This document shows, in pieces, positions 51,771-61,421 of a DNA stretch of 64,000 nucleotides. The notes beneath the pieces are model-generated. The model saw nothing but the letters and a program-made list of their open reading frames with translations. It ran no database searches and was not told the DNA's origin. Source of the DNA: Lacinutrix neustonica (GTDB taxonomy: Bacteria; Bacteroidota; Bacteroidia; Flavobacteriales; Flavobacteriaceae); NCBI RefSeq assembly GCF_026625145.1, contig NZ_CP113088.1:1116001-1180000 (forward strand), read 5' to 3'. Position numbers and translations under genes: made by a program. Within the stretch, counting starts at the first letter, position 1. Each line of letters begins with the position of its first letter.

Positions 51771-52115
51771 TTATTCCCAACGCCTTTTATCATCATCCAT
51801 ATACTTATCAATCTGGCGCTGTTCCCACGCTTTTCCAAATATTAAATTTTTTCCAAAAACACTTAAAAAATGAAAAAACAAGCCAATACCCCAAAAAATA
51901 GGAGTAGAAAAAGTCCCGAAGCTAAATAGTGGCTGGTCTGAATTACTTGTAATAGTGACAATCAAAAAAATATTTATAAGTAAATACACTACCAAATGTA
52001 CATAAAAACCTCTTATATTATCGACTTTCTTTTTTGCCCTTAGGTAAGCTTCTTCTCTTTCAAAATTTTGCTTTGAATCAGCTTCTTCAAAGGGCTCTAT
52101 CTCATATTTTCTCAT
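51771..52115 (-). CDS. 2TM-domain membrane protein
   Basis: 114 residues. Basic N-terminal amphipathic segment (REEAYLRAKKKVDNIRGFYV), two transmembrane helices (LVVYLLINIFLIVTI; IFWGIGLFFHFLSVFG) and the family tail WEQRQIDKYMDDDKRRWE. The same module is fused to the C-terminus of the neighbouring histidine kinase. It is unbroken and lies between the regulator and the kinase, so it probably modulates their signalling. Confidence 0.85.
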   Translation of the reverse strand: MRKYEIEPFEEADSKQNFEREEAYLRAKKKVDNIRGFYVHLVVYLLINIFLIVTITSNSDQPLFSFGTFSTPIFWGIGLFFHFLSVFGKNLIFGKAWEQRQIDKYMDDDKRRWE

Positions 52116-52126
52116 TGTATTATTTT

Positions 52127-53477
52127 TTAAAGTGAATTACTCTTGTTACGCTCCTCTTCCATGAATTTTTCAATCTTACGTTGTTCCCAATCCCGACCAA
52201 GGACTCCATTATTTATAAATACTTTGTAGGCGTGAAAGGATAAGCCAACTCCCCAGCCAATGGCAGAGAACCGTGAACCATTTATATTCCCAATACGTTC
52301 TGTAATTAATAAATATTAAAAACGGAATCACTAAACAATACGAGATTAAGTTATAATAAAAGCCTTTTAATTCTTCTACGTGCTTACGTGCTCTTACGTA
52401 GGTGTCGTCCATTTGTTTTTTTGGTAATTGTTTCATAACTGTTATTTGTTTGGTAAGCATGGGAATAGCCACTCTAAAATGCGTTTTATCCTCGGTAATA
52501 CTTACTTGTTTGTTTGTTAATAATTGGTAGCGCTGTCTAATGTTATTTAAACCTACACCACTACTCTTTTTCACGACTTGTTTGGTTTGTAAATTGTTTT
52601 CAACAACGAGATGTCCTTCATTTTCATAAATTTTAATATGCAATGGTTTACCAGAGGTCACTATGTTGTGCTTTACAGCATTTTCTAGTAATAACTGAAG
52701 TGCTAGGGGCACAACTTTAGCTTCAGGGTTTTGGGCCTTTTCAGGAATATCAAACACGATGCTATCTTCAAAACGCATTTTTAAAAGCGACATATAGGTT
52801 TTAGCAAATTGTAGTTCTTCATCTGCTGTAACCAAATCTTTATTCTTTTGTTCTAAAACATAGCGATAGACTTTTGATAGGCTCGTGGTAAATTTTTGTG
52901 CGCTATCTGGATTTTCTTCAATTAAACTTGTTAATACGTTTAAACTGTTAAATAAAAAATGAGGATCTAATTGATTCTTTAACGCATCAAACTTGGCACT
53001 GGCAGTACCCGCAATAACTTTTTGCTCTTTTACTTTATTCTCCTGTTTGTGTTTTTGGTAATAGGCAATATAAAATATGGCGGTTACCGTGATGGATATG
53101 GTTAAGGAAAACCAGTAATTTAATACCGATTCAGAACTAATAAAAAGCCTAAACGGTTGATTATAAATAAAGACTTTCGCTACTAAACGCAATAAAAAAA
53201 TAGCAAAAACGGAAATGAGTACAGAGAAAAATGAAGCAAATATTATGTTTTTTAGTTTATAGAAATCGCTTTTATATCGCGCAACTAAAAGTCTAAAAAC
53301 ATACGCATTAGACATATACAGTACTACAGAGTATATTTGGTTATATATAAAGGTTTCCAATAGTTTTTCATTGAATTCTATTTCACTCCCTGTGAAATAA
53401 ATTATTATTCCAATGATTAAGAATATTAAAACACCAATTGAAAAGGCTCTTCCTAAATCTTTAAAAAACGCTAACAT
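52127..53477 (-). CDS. LytS-type histidine kinase with C-terminal 2TM domain (frame break at 52271)
   Basis: 449 residues after repair. Four N-terminal membrane helices, then the His_kinase core with H-box LKNQLDPHFLFNSLNVLTSL and N/G boxes LLLENAVKHNIV and SGVGLNNIRQRYQLL. A 2TM domain follows (VRARKHVEELKGFYYNLISY, then WFSAIGWGVGLSFHAYKVF and DWEQRKIEKFMEEE). CCGTGA at 52271-52276 stands for CCAGA and truncates the 2TM part; repair gives 450 codons. The next gene, on the same strand, ends 3 bp before this start. Confidence 0.9.
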
Positions 53478-53480
53478 AGA

Positions 53481-54135
53481 TTACTCTTTACACGATTCGG
53501 CAATAATTTGCAGGACTCTTTCCTTTCCCCAATTAGGATGGAATTTAGATTTTGGTTTAAAGTTAGCAAAAAGATTAAGAGCTGCTTTTAAATCTTTACA
53601 AAAAGGTGTTACCTCTTGACCAAAGTATTTAGCACTACCCATACCCCAATCCGCTTTCATATAGACTACTCTTGGATTATCTCGGCGCTAATTTTAAAGC
53701 CTCAGCATAAATCTGAGACACCTTTGAGGCTAAGATCATGCCGTACTTTGCGCCATCGCTAGCCACATATACGGTATGTAGTAAGGCTTGCATAACCAAA
53801 ATTTCAGGATTTTGTTTTGAAATCGCAGTAGCGTCATTAACAAAGTCCTGTGCCCGTTTTAATTGTGCGTTTAAAGCATCAACATCCTTCATTTTGGTAA
53901 ATGCATCAAGAATTAACACTTGAGCGGCATAATAAGAAGGTAACCAATTCTCGGTTTCTGCACTTGCAATACGCTCAAATACATTGGCGGCATCACTGAT
54001 TTTATTTTCCTGCCAAAGTGCAAAGGCTTTTTCCATACCTATTTCATAATGAGTAGGTAGGACAGAGGATTCCTGTGCTTGTGTTTCAAATTGAGTAGTT
54101 AAAGACATGATGATTAAAAATACGAGTCTGTACAT
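53481..54135 (-). CDS. Exported helical-repeat protein (frame break at 53680)
   Basis: 217 residues after repair. The signal peptide ends near FETQAQ. TPR-like helices follow: MEKAFALWQENKISDAANVFERIA, SYYAAQVLILDAFTKM, PEILVMQALLHTVYVAS. TCTCGG at 53680-53685 stands for TCTGG; correction reads through ALKLAPDNPRVVYMKADWGMG to CKE at 53481. It is the first gene of the minus-strand kinase operon. From memory, similar small proteins accompany 2TM/LytS clusters in related genomes. Function unknown. Confidence 0.75.
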
Positions 54136-54359
54136 AATATGTGGTTTTAAGGTTTAAGCAAATATCCTTTGAAACACTTTGTTTTAAAAAAGGTATTGTC
54201 TGAAATGTCATTTATTCATTCTGAAATGTGAATTACGTTGTTTAAGTGTTGCAATGTTACATCCCAAAAACATTTAATAATCTTAAAAATGGAAAGAGGT
54301 AGACTAAAGAAAATTAACTAACTTTAAATCGCTTAATGAATCGAACCAAAAAATAAGCA

Positions 54360-54761
54360 ATGGATTTCACCCTCATCGTACAAACAGTCATTGGCATTAC
54401 TATTATATTTCTTATGCTCTTTAACATGTATCTCTATTTTAATGATGAGAAAGACGATACCATAAACTTCATTATAAAACAATGGGCCTATAATAAATAC
54501 TTTTTTTTACCCTTGGCGTGGGGTGTTTTAGGCGGACACTTCTTTTTAGGGAGTCAAGTGCCCATACTGGGGCCTAATTCGTGGTTGCCTGTTATACTAG
54601 TAGTGGTATTACTACTTGCTATTTTATTTGTTGGACTTAAGCAACCAAAGGATTTTGTTATGAAGCGACGCATTCAGTTTCTGCTCCTTATTATTGGTGT
54701 TTTGTACGGCCATTTTTTTTGGTCACAACGGCATTTAGACTATTTTGAATTTTTCAATTAA
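54360..54761 (+). CDS. Four-helix membrane protein with internal GHFF repeats
   Basis: 133 residues, about four transmembrane helices, no known family recognised. The motif G-H-F-F occurs twice, GHFFLGSQ at residues 59-66 and GHFFWSQRH at 117-125, each at the end of a helix pair. This suggests an internal duplication. The next gene ends with a related GYFFWRQQH. It lies in a compact run of small genes (54360-56129) of unknown role. Confidence 0.6.
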   Translation: MDFTLIVQTVIGITIIFLMLFNMYLYFNDEKDDTINFIIKQWAYNKYFFLPLAWGVLGGHFFLGSQVPILGPNSWLPVILVVVLLLAILFVGLKQPKDFVMKRRIQFLLLIIGVLYGHFFWSQRHLDYFEFFN

Positions 54762-54766
54762 CACCC

Positions 54767-55211
54767 ATGCAAAATTTAGACCTCTATATAAAAAAACATC
54801 CTAAATTAGTTCGTATGGTACAATACGTACTCATGGGGTTATTTGTATTTTTAATACTGTTTGATATCATCTTAGCCGCGACAGATAATATTACCATTAG
54901 CGAAGTCATAAAAGGGGAAACCGAAAAAGCCTTTTTTGTATTAACCTATTTCACGGGGCGCTTTAGCCATGAATTTATTTATTACAAGAAAAAGCAACAA
55001 ATTAGTCAGCGATGTCCTGGGCACTATTATTCTCTTTGGAGTGGCTGCACTGATTTTCTTTTTAAAAATCGGTCCATTATTAATGGCTGTTGTTTCTGAA
55101 ATACCGTCTCAGCCGACACAAAACGAAATACGTATTGCGCACGCCATTTCTATGGCTTTTGGCATGTTGATAGGGTATTTTTTTTGGCGTCAACAACATG
55201 TGGGTGCATAG
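54767..55211 (+). CDS. Membrane protein with GYFFW motif (frame break near 54956)
   Basis: 147 residues after repair, four predicted transmembrane helices. The C-terminus GMLIGYFFWRQQHVGA resembles the C-terminus of the preceding protein. The frame shifts at a GGGG run around 54955-54958. Removing one G gives YFTGALAMNLFITRKSNK and joins both parts. The TAG stop lies inside the first unit of the 7-bp tandem repeat that follows, so the repeat starts within the coding sequence. Confidence 0.6.
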
Positions 55212-55290
55212 TGCATAGTGCATAGTGCATAGTGCATAGTGCATAGTGCATAGTGCATAGTGCATAGTGCATAGTGCATAGTGCATAGTG
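55204..55290 (+). repeat. Tandem repeat, 12 units of GTGCATA plus GTG
   Basis: Twelve perfect 7-bp units (GTGCATA) from 55204 to 55287 and a partial GTG. The first unit supplies the stop codon of the upstream membrane protein. The array ends 13 bases before the ATG of the lipoprotein gene at 55304. A heptamer array of this purity is prone to slippage and could vary the distance between the two genes. Confidence 0.97.
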
Positions 55291-55303
55291 AAAAATACGA
55301 ATT

Positions 55304-55693
55304 ATGAAAATAACAAACTCTCCTCGTTTTAAATATACATTTCTAGGGTTAACCATGTTATTGCTTATAGGCTGCAAAGCAGTATTGGCAGCAAAGTATG
55401 ACGCGATCATAATAGAAAATTTAGACACAAGCACGACTGAGACATTCGCTTTTATAGCAAGTGTTTCTAATGGTACAGATAGCAATACGTTCATGGAAAG
55501 AGCAGACACCTACAACGCAATCATTGGCGCTTTTGAAACCTTAGAACTTCAAGCCGGAGCAAGACCACTACCAAAAAACAAAGCCTCCGAAAAAATAAAT
55601 GCCATTTTAAACACACGGGGTAAACCCAGTTTAAGCAGAGATTATCTAAGTGCCTTCGCCTTTAAACGTATTGCCGAAAATATAAAAAAATGA
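55304..55693 (+). CDS. Small lipoprotein of unknown function
   Basis: 129 residues. The signal with lipobox LLLIGCKAV (Cys at about residue 24) is followed by an alpha-rich body ending RDYLSAFAFKRIAENIKK. No family recognised. It begins directly after the heptamer array and overlaps by 4 bp with the next small ORF (ATGA), so it belongs to the same transcription unit. Confidence 0.6.
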   Translation: MKITNSPRFKYTFLGLTMLLLIGCKAVLAAKYDAIIIENLDTSTTETFAFIASVSNGTDSNTFMERADTYNAIIGAFETLELQAGARPLPKNKASEKINAILNTRGKPSLSRDYLSAFAFKRIAENIKK

Positions 55694-55806
55694 AAGACAC
55701 GGACAGCTCTTCAGGATTGAAACCCTTAGTTGTTACTCTTTTTAAAGGTGAAATTTTAATTTTCTTAGACCAAGCAATTACTGACGAAAGCTTTTTAAAA
55801 CGATAA
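55690..55806 (+). CDS. 38-codon ORF overlapping the lipoprotein gene
   Basis: Begins MKDTDSSSGLKPLVVTL and ends DESFLKR. The start overlaps the preceding stop (ATGA) and the stop lies 3 bp before the next ATG. The tight packing argues for translation. It has one mildly hydrophobic stretch (VVTLFKGEILIFLDQ). No family recognised. Confidence 0.4.
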   Translation: MKDTDSSSGLKPLVVTLFKGEILIFLDQAITDESFLKR

Positions 55807-55809
55807 GTC

Positions 55810-56129
55810 ATGACAGATAATACTATAAACCTTATAGAAGAGATAAAAAAATATAGCGACCACCATTATTCAAAAAGACATCACAGCAGTATGTGGATTT
55901 AGTGAACGTCAAGTAGAAGCGATTGCTAAACAAACCGAATTAATAAAGATTGGTCTTATTTCACGGAGATATAGACGAGGATTTACTTGACTTCTTTTTG
56001 GAAGGCTTAGAAGCCATGGTACAAAATTTCATCCATACCCTAAAAGGCCTTTTATTAGTTACATTAGAGAAACTTTGGAATAGTATTATTACCATATTAT
56101 ATTCAGCTATTGGTATTGAAGTGTACTAA
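55810..56129 (+). CDS. Small helical protein of unknown function (two frame breaks)
   Basis: 105 residues after repair. Reads MTDNTINLIEEIKKYS, then IIQKDITAVCGFSERQVEAIAK, LISGDIDEDLLDFFLEGLEAM and a hydrophobic C-terminus LLLVTLEKLWNSIITILYSA. TCACGG at 55961-55966 stands for TCTGG. An additional one-base insertion lies near 55850-55856 and is not at the pentamer. Both together bring the length to a multiple of three. Last gene of the small membrane cluster. Confidence 0.5.
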
Positions 56130-56293
56130 ACCGCAACGTTTTTAAAACCATCAAAATACTTCATATACTACTAAAATTCTAACGGCCTCATCTTTTCTTA
56201 CGAAATAAAAGTATTGAAAATTAAGCGTTTAAGACTATTAATGCTTTGAATTTACGTATATTATTATGCGCAAATTAATCAAAGTCCAATAGT

Positions 56294-56584
56294 ATGAACA
56301 ATTTAATACTCACGACCCTATTTCTAACAATAGGCCTCACTATGCATAGTCAAAATGAAACATCTGTTTTGCAAGCCAAAACGGCATCAAATGTTAGACC
56401 TGATATTCAAAACCAAACGATTACCAGTCTATTAACTTTAAAGTGGTATCATTTAAATTGCGATTTTAAAGTCATAAAGAATAAAAAAGTTGCGACAGAA
56501 AAATCAAGCACCGATAGATTTACACACCAAACGAAAGACTTTTTTATTAAGTTTTATGGAGGTATTGCGATTCGCTTAACCTAG
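56294..56584 (+). CDS. Possible small exported protein
   Basis: 96 residues with a convincing signal peptide (MNNLILTTLFLTIGLTMHSQ) and a polar body. No family recognised. The segment KWYHLNCDFKVIKNKK is Lys-rich. It could be a degraded or partial gene, since the following 130 bases contain no clear coding sequence. Confidence 0.4.
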   Translation: MNNLILTTLFLTIGLTMHSQNETSVLQAKTASNVRPDIQNQTITSLLTLKWYHLNCDFKVIKNKKVATEKSSTDRFTHQTKDFFIKFYGGIAIRLT

Positions 56585-56720
56585 GGATAACAAATGGGTA
56601 TTTCTACAGTAGTCTCATTTTTTTTTGAAGTAAAGGTTTTTGGAAAGTTATTATTAAGTACTGCTATTAATTCTAGGGATAACACTTCTAAATCGCGCCT
56701 CTCACGGCTACACTTTTCAA

Positions 56721-58884
56721 CTATAAATTATCCAATTGATTATCCGTTCCTTTTTCACTTATGGTCCGGAAGAACCCTACAAAAAAGAACTGATCTGCTG
56801 CTGGTCGTAATGCGCGACGGGCAAAAGTATTATTTACATCTGCTGTGTTAGCATATTGATAACCATTAACGTTTTTGGTTCCCAATACATTATTAACCGA
56901 AAAATATAAAATCTTCTGCTGACTCAATAAATACGCCCAATTGAGACTCAAACTGCTATAGCTTTTAGTTTTCTGATTTAAAAATCCTTCCACGTTTGGG
57001 TTGGTATACGATCTCCCGGAAGCTAAAGCATAACTAAAGCCTATCTCGGCTTTTCCAATCATCAATCCAGTATTTTCCTACCAAAGAGAGGTTATGGCTA
57101 TTGGCGAAATTTGGTTGCGCCGCCATGGGATAGTTTCTATAGTCGCGTTCCGTATCTAGAAACGAATAACTTACCCAATAATCCAAATTTTTAAAACTCT
57201 TATTGTCTCTGTAAAATAAATCTAAGCCTTTGGCATATCCCATCCCTTGATTGTTGTAATCGCTATCCAGTCTAGTAAACGCTGTCTCGTATTTCACTAA
57301 ATTGCTATAGTTTTTAATATAGGTTTCTGCTCTAAAAATGCGTCCGTCGTTATTATACTGATAATTTAAAATATAGTGTTGGGCGTGTTCCGCTTTTAAC
57401 TGTTGTTCAAACTTTAAAATAGCGCTGTTTGGATTTTGATAAAAATCGCCATAAGCCAATGACAATTGACTTCTCTTTCCTGTTTTATAAGCAACAGACA
57501 GTCTTGGGGAGATTGTTGTTTCATCAAGAAGTTCGCTGTATTCTCCCCTCAATCCTATTTTTAGCGCTAATTGTCTTGAAAAAATAAGATCTGCTTCTCC
57601 AAAAACCGCCGAAATACCATTATCATAACCATAGTCAAAAGGTGAAACCATTGTATCTTGATATGCTTCATTAAAACGGGTCGCAAAATACTCTACTCCA
57701 AAATTAAGTTTGTACCGGTTACTAAACTTTTTTCTTAATTTAAATTTCGCATGAAGCGAGTTTTCGGTTGCCTCTATAACTCTTGTATTAATGTTGCTAT
57801 TCGTTTGGGCTTGGGTATAACTAAAACCTGAAGACAGTGTCCAACTCTTTTTTAGTTGGGCTTGATAGGAACTGTTGAAGTATACATTGTTATTATTGAG
57901 CTTGAAACGGATGCCCTCCGGATCATTTATATCCTCTTGAATTAACTCAAATTTAGAAGCATCGAAAGCGGTATATGCTTTTAGCAATCCGTTATTCGTT
58001 TGATGTCTATAAACCGCTTCACCAGATCCCGATTGGAAAGGTTTAATCCATTGATTTCTATCCTTAAAAAGTGCTAAATAGGGATCTAAATTTATATAAG
58101 AGGCATTCACACTCAATGAATTGCTATCCCATTTTTGAGTATTCCCCAAGGTGGCACCAACGGTCATAATGCCAATATCTGTCTTCTCTTGATCTGGTTC
58201 ATCGATAGTATTTAACAACAGCACACTTGACAACGCTTGCCCATATTCTGCAGAGTACCCCCCTGTTGAAAAAGTAATCCCGTCAAAAAGAAACGGAGAA
58301 TAACGCCCACGTGTCGGGCTATTATTTGTCGTTGGGGTGTAAGGTGTAAATACACGAATACCATCTATAAATATTTGAGTTTCTTCTGCTTCTCCTCCGC
58401 GCACAAAGAGCCTCCCATCTTCGGCCACCGTTGTGGTACCTGGTAAGGTTTGTAAGGCACCTACAAAATCACCTAAAGCACTTGCCGTAGTGACTACGTC
58501 CAGCGGTTTTAATACCGACACCTTACTATTGTCGCCTGCAGAAAATGTGCCTGCAGAGAGAACGACGGTATCTAGAGTATTGACATCATCCCGTAATGTT
58601 ATCTTTAAATTTTGTAAAGTACTCACATCGTTTGTCATTTGATACCTTTCGTAAGAAACAAATGAAACAATAAGCCTTTGCGTGCCTGATTCGCTGGTTG
58701 CAAACGTAAATTGGCCTTTAACATCAGTGGTATTTCCATCATAAGTGCCTTCCAAATATACATTTGCACCTTCAATAGGATTATTTTTAGTATCTGTTAC
58801 AAAGCCGGTAATAGTAGTTTGTGCTGAGAGTTGCAAGCTGATTAATAGAATGAGAATGGTTAGTAAAGACTTCGTCATGTTCAT
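56721..58884 (-). CDS. TonB-dependent receptor with CarboxypepD_reg-like domain (frame break at 57044)
   Basis: 720 residues from MNMTKSLLTILILLISL. The longer upstream frame has no signal. Carboxypeptidase-regulatory-like domain (TITGFVTDTKNNPIEGANVYLEG), plug (GALQTLPGTTTVAEDGRLFVRGG; SAEYGQALSSVLLLNT) and barrel. TCTCGG at 57044-57049 stands for TCTGG; repair joins WIDDWKSQIGFSYALASGR and gives 721 codons. The substrate is unknown. It stands alone, divergent from the YhhN gene. Confidence 0.88.
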
Positions 58885-59002
58885 TAGTTTTATTTGATAC
58901 CACAAAGGTGTATTTGTAGTCTCTATTTTAAAACTTATACTTACTGAACTGTGACATTTTGGAGATGAATTGACTATTTTTACTAAAAAAGAATCAACCA
59001 GG

Positions 59003-59677
59003 ATGAAATTGTTAAAAAGGCACACCTTCTATATATTATTTGCCCTTTTGATAGGTATAGAAACAATAATCGCGAATTTAGAAGGCTTACAAAATGTGCA
59101 CTATATTTCTAAACCTTTAATTGTTGGCGCGCTACTATTTTACTTTATTAGTAAAAGCAAGCACTTGAGTTTTAATATTAGAAAACTTACCGTACTTGCC
59201 CTAGGATTCTCCCTAATAGGTGATATCCTTTTACTTTTTGTTTTTAAATCTAAAGCTTTTTTTATTACTGGCTTACTAGCTTTTTTAATAGCGCATGTCA
59301 TGTATTCTTTACTTTTTTTTAAGCAAAGAAATAAAAGTAAAAAACCACAGATTTGTATTGTATTACTCGTAGTCTATGCTTTAATACTTTTTTGGTTTTT
59401 AAAATCTGGATTGAATGATTTATTGATCCCCGTCATCCTGTATATGCTTGTGCTACTAACCATGGCCACCCTTGCTTTTTTAAGACAAGGTCGCGCAAAC
59501 ACTGTAAGTTATAACTTGGTGCTTATAGGGGCATTAATTTTTATAATTTCCGATAGTCTTTTAGCTATTAACAAATTCTACACACCCGTTCCTCTATCAA
59601 GTTTTAGTATTATGTTTACTTATGCGTTAGCACAATTGCTAATTACTACTGGCATATTAAAAGGTTTAAAAAACTAA
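59003..59677 (+). CDS. YhhN-family membrane protein
   Basis: 224 residues from MKLLKRHTFYILF, with about eight membrane helices. YhhN/TMEM86 signature residues are visible in GFSLIGDILLLF and IISDSLLAINKF, plus a central AFLIAHVMYSLLF. Eukaryotic TMEM86B is a lysoplasmalogenase; bacterial members are inferred to act on similar lipids. Its stop overlaps the convergent NDH-2 gene by 4 bp. The upstream TTG start at 58970 is possible but less likely. Confidence 0.8.
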   Translation: MKLLKRHTFYILFALLIGIETIIANLEGLQNVHYISKPLIVGALLFYFISKSKHLSFNIRKLTVLALGFSLIGDILLLFVFKSKAFFITGLLAFLIAHVMYSLLFFKQRNKSKKPQICIVLLVVYALILFWFLKSGLNDLLIPVILYMLVLLTMATLAFLRQGRANTVSYNLVLIGALIFIISDSLLAINKFYTPVPLSSFSIMFTYALAQLLITTGILKGLKN

Positions 59678-60948
59678 GACTTATTATAAGGCCTAATGAT
59701 CAACCGTGCCGCTTTATCAAAGTTAATATAATTGTAGGTCCAATTAAATAAGACAATAACGCGATTACGGAAACCAACCAATGACATCAAGTGAATAAAC
59801 ATCCAAATAAACCATGCAAAAAAGCCAGCAAACTTGTAATGTTTTAAATCGACAACGGCTTTATTTCTTCCTATAGTAGCCATAGAACCTTTGTCTTTAT
59901 AAACAAAAGCCTTCATGGGGTTACCATTAATTAAATGCAATAAGTTTTTACCTAACAATTGCCCTTGTTGAATGGCGGGCTGTGCTACTTGTGGATGCCC
60001 TTCAGGGAAGGCTTCGGTTCGCATTAATGCAATATCACCTAATGCAAAAACAGAATCAAAACCCTCTACTTGATTATATGCATTCACTTTGTAGCGATTT
60101 GAACGGTCTTGAAGGGCGTTTGCATTTAAGCCATGCACAGGATTCCCGGTAACACCTGCTGCCCAAATAAGGGTTTCGGACTTCAAAGTCAACTCTGCAT
60201 TGGTCTGCACCGTCTTACCATCGTAATCTTTAACTTGTGTGTTACAATGCACGATAACACCAAGGTCTTTTAAGAATAATTCAGCTTTGCGAGATGCATG
60301 TTCACTCATGGGTGGTAACACTGTGGAGTGACCTTCTAACAAATGAATTTTCATCATATTGGGATCGAGATCTTTATAATCTTTTGGTAAAATATTATTT
60401 TTGAGTTCTGCTATCGCACCTGCAAGCTCAACTCCAGTAGGGCCACCTCCAACAATGACGAAATTGAGAAAAGCCAAACGCTCTTCTTCAGTTTCAGCAA
60501 TAGCCGCCTTTTCAAAATTTTGCAATATCAAACTTCTAATATCTAGCGCCTGTGAGACCTCTTTCATTGGCATGCTGTGTTTCTCAATGGTTTTGTTTCC
60601 AAAATAATTGGTTTTGGTGCCTGTGGCCAATACCAAATAATCGTATGAGAGGTTTCCAATGGTGGTTTGAATTTCTTTTTTATCGGCATCAATCTTTTCC
60701 ACCTCTGCCGGACGAAAAAAAGACCTGTTGTGCTTTTTAATAATTTTACGCAAAGGGTAAGCTATCGAATCGGGCTCTAATCCGAGAGGAAGAGACCTGA
60801 TATAACAAAGGTTGAAAGGTGTGGTAGTTGTGCTTATCCAATAAAATCACCTGAGCTTTTTTATTAGCGAGCATTTTAACAAGGCTCACTCCTGCAAAAC
60901 CACCACCAACGATCACGATTCGGGAAAGTCAGATTTAGGAATATTCAT
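59674..60948 (-). CDS. ndh: Type II NADH dehydrogenase (two compensating frame breaks)
   Basis: 424 residues after repair. It transfers electrons from NADH to quinone without proton pumping. The FAD-binding Rossmann motif after repair is RIVIVGGGFAGVSL, then FQPLLYQVSSSGLEPDSIAYPLR. The second dinucleotide motif is FVIVGGGPTGVELAGAIAEL, and quinone-site AQPAIQQGQLLGKNLL follows. The C-terminal amphipathic helix AWFIWMFIHLMSLVGFRN anchors it to the membrane. Breaks: TCGG at 60920-60923 (short) and CCGAGA at 60782-60787 (long). They cancel, giving 425 codons. Confidence 0.93.
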
Positions 60949-61421
60949 AAAAAGGTATTGACGTATATTAGTATCTAAAGATACAAATTAAGTGTTTTAA
61001 AGTCTATTTTAAAAGTTGAAATCTATTTGTTCTACAAAGTTGTTTTCATCATGACATGACGCTTCCATTATTTTACTGTTTCCAGCAATGAGGGTCTTCT
61101 TTAATAAACAGATTCTCACAGTTCAACTACGACCACTACAAGAGCAGCATTAATCTTTCTATAACATTACTCTTTTGATTTTAAAATCGAATATATGCTA
61201 CAACAAGAATTCGATTACCTTATTTAGCCGTTAATATACCCGAAATTGTCTAATCCTAGATCCTTCTAATGGACTGATATATGGGCTTAACAGATTAGTC
61301 ACCTGAGGACAGAACAGGGGCCAAATAAATATTATTAATAATCTTGTAACATATGTTACTTTTACGCTACTTATATAGCGAAGAAGAATTTTTAATTAAA
61401 TGCTGTTTCAAAACCTAACCA
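60949..61421. other. Divergent intergenic region
   Basis: About 470 bases between NDH-2 and the ECF sigma gene. I see no ORF of note. It contains the perfect palindrome at 61346-61359; the rest is featureless AT-rich DNA. Confidence 0.5.
61346..61359. promoter_or_regulatory. GTAACATATGTTAC palindrome upstream of the ECF sigma gene
   Basis: A perfect 14-bp palindrome 63 bases before the sigma factor start. It could be an operator for a dimeric regulator. The TTGTAAC part also resembles the -35-like element of some Flavobacteriia ECF promoters, so autoregulation is possible. Confidence 0.45.

Noticed and set aside
55204-55290. CRISPR array or coding repeat (MHYALCT in the reverse frame).
   Set aside because: The unit is only 7 bp with no spacers, and the reverse-strand reading is just the repeat translated; no start context or neighbour supports it.
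56594-56851. 85-residue plus-strand ORF after the small exported gene.
   Set aside because: Its second half is the antisense of the TonB receptor C-terminus, and no signal or family features are present.
4647-60923. Programmed ribosomal frameshifting at a common slippery site.
   Set aside because: Both plus-one and minus-one corrections are needed, the site occurs on both strands in unrelated genes, and CCGA/CCGAGA is not a slippery sequence.
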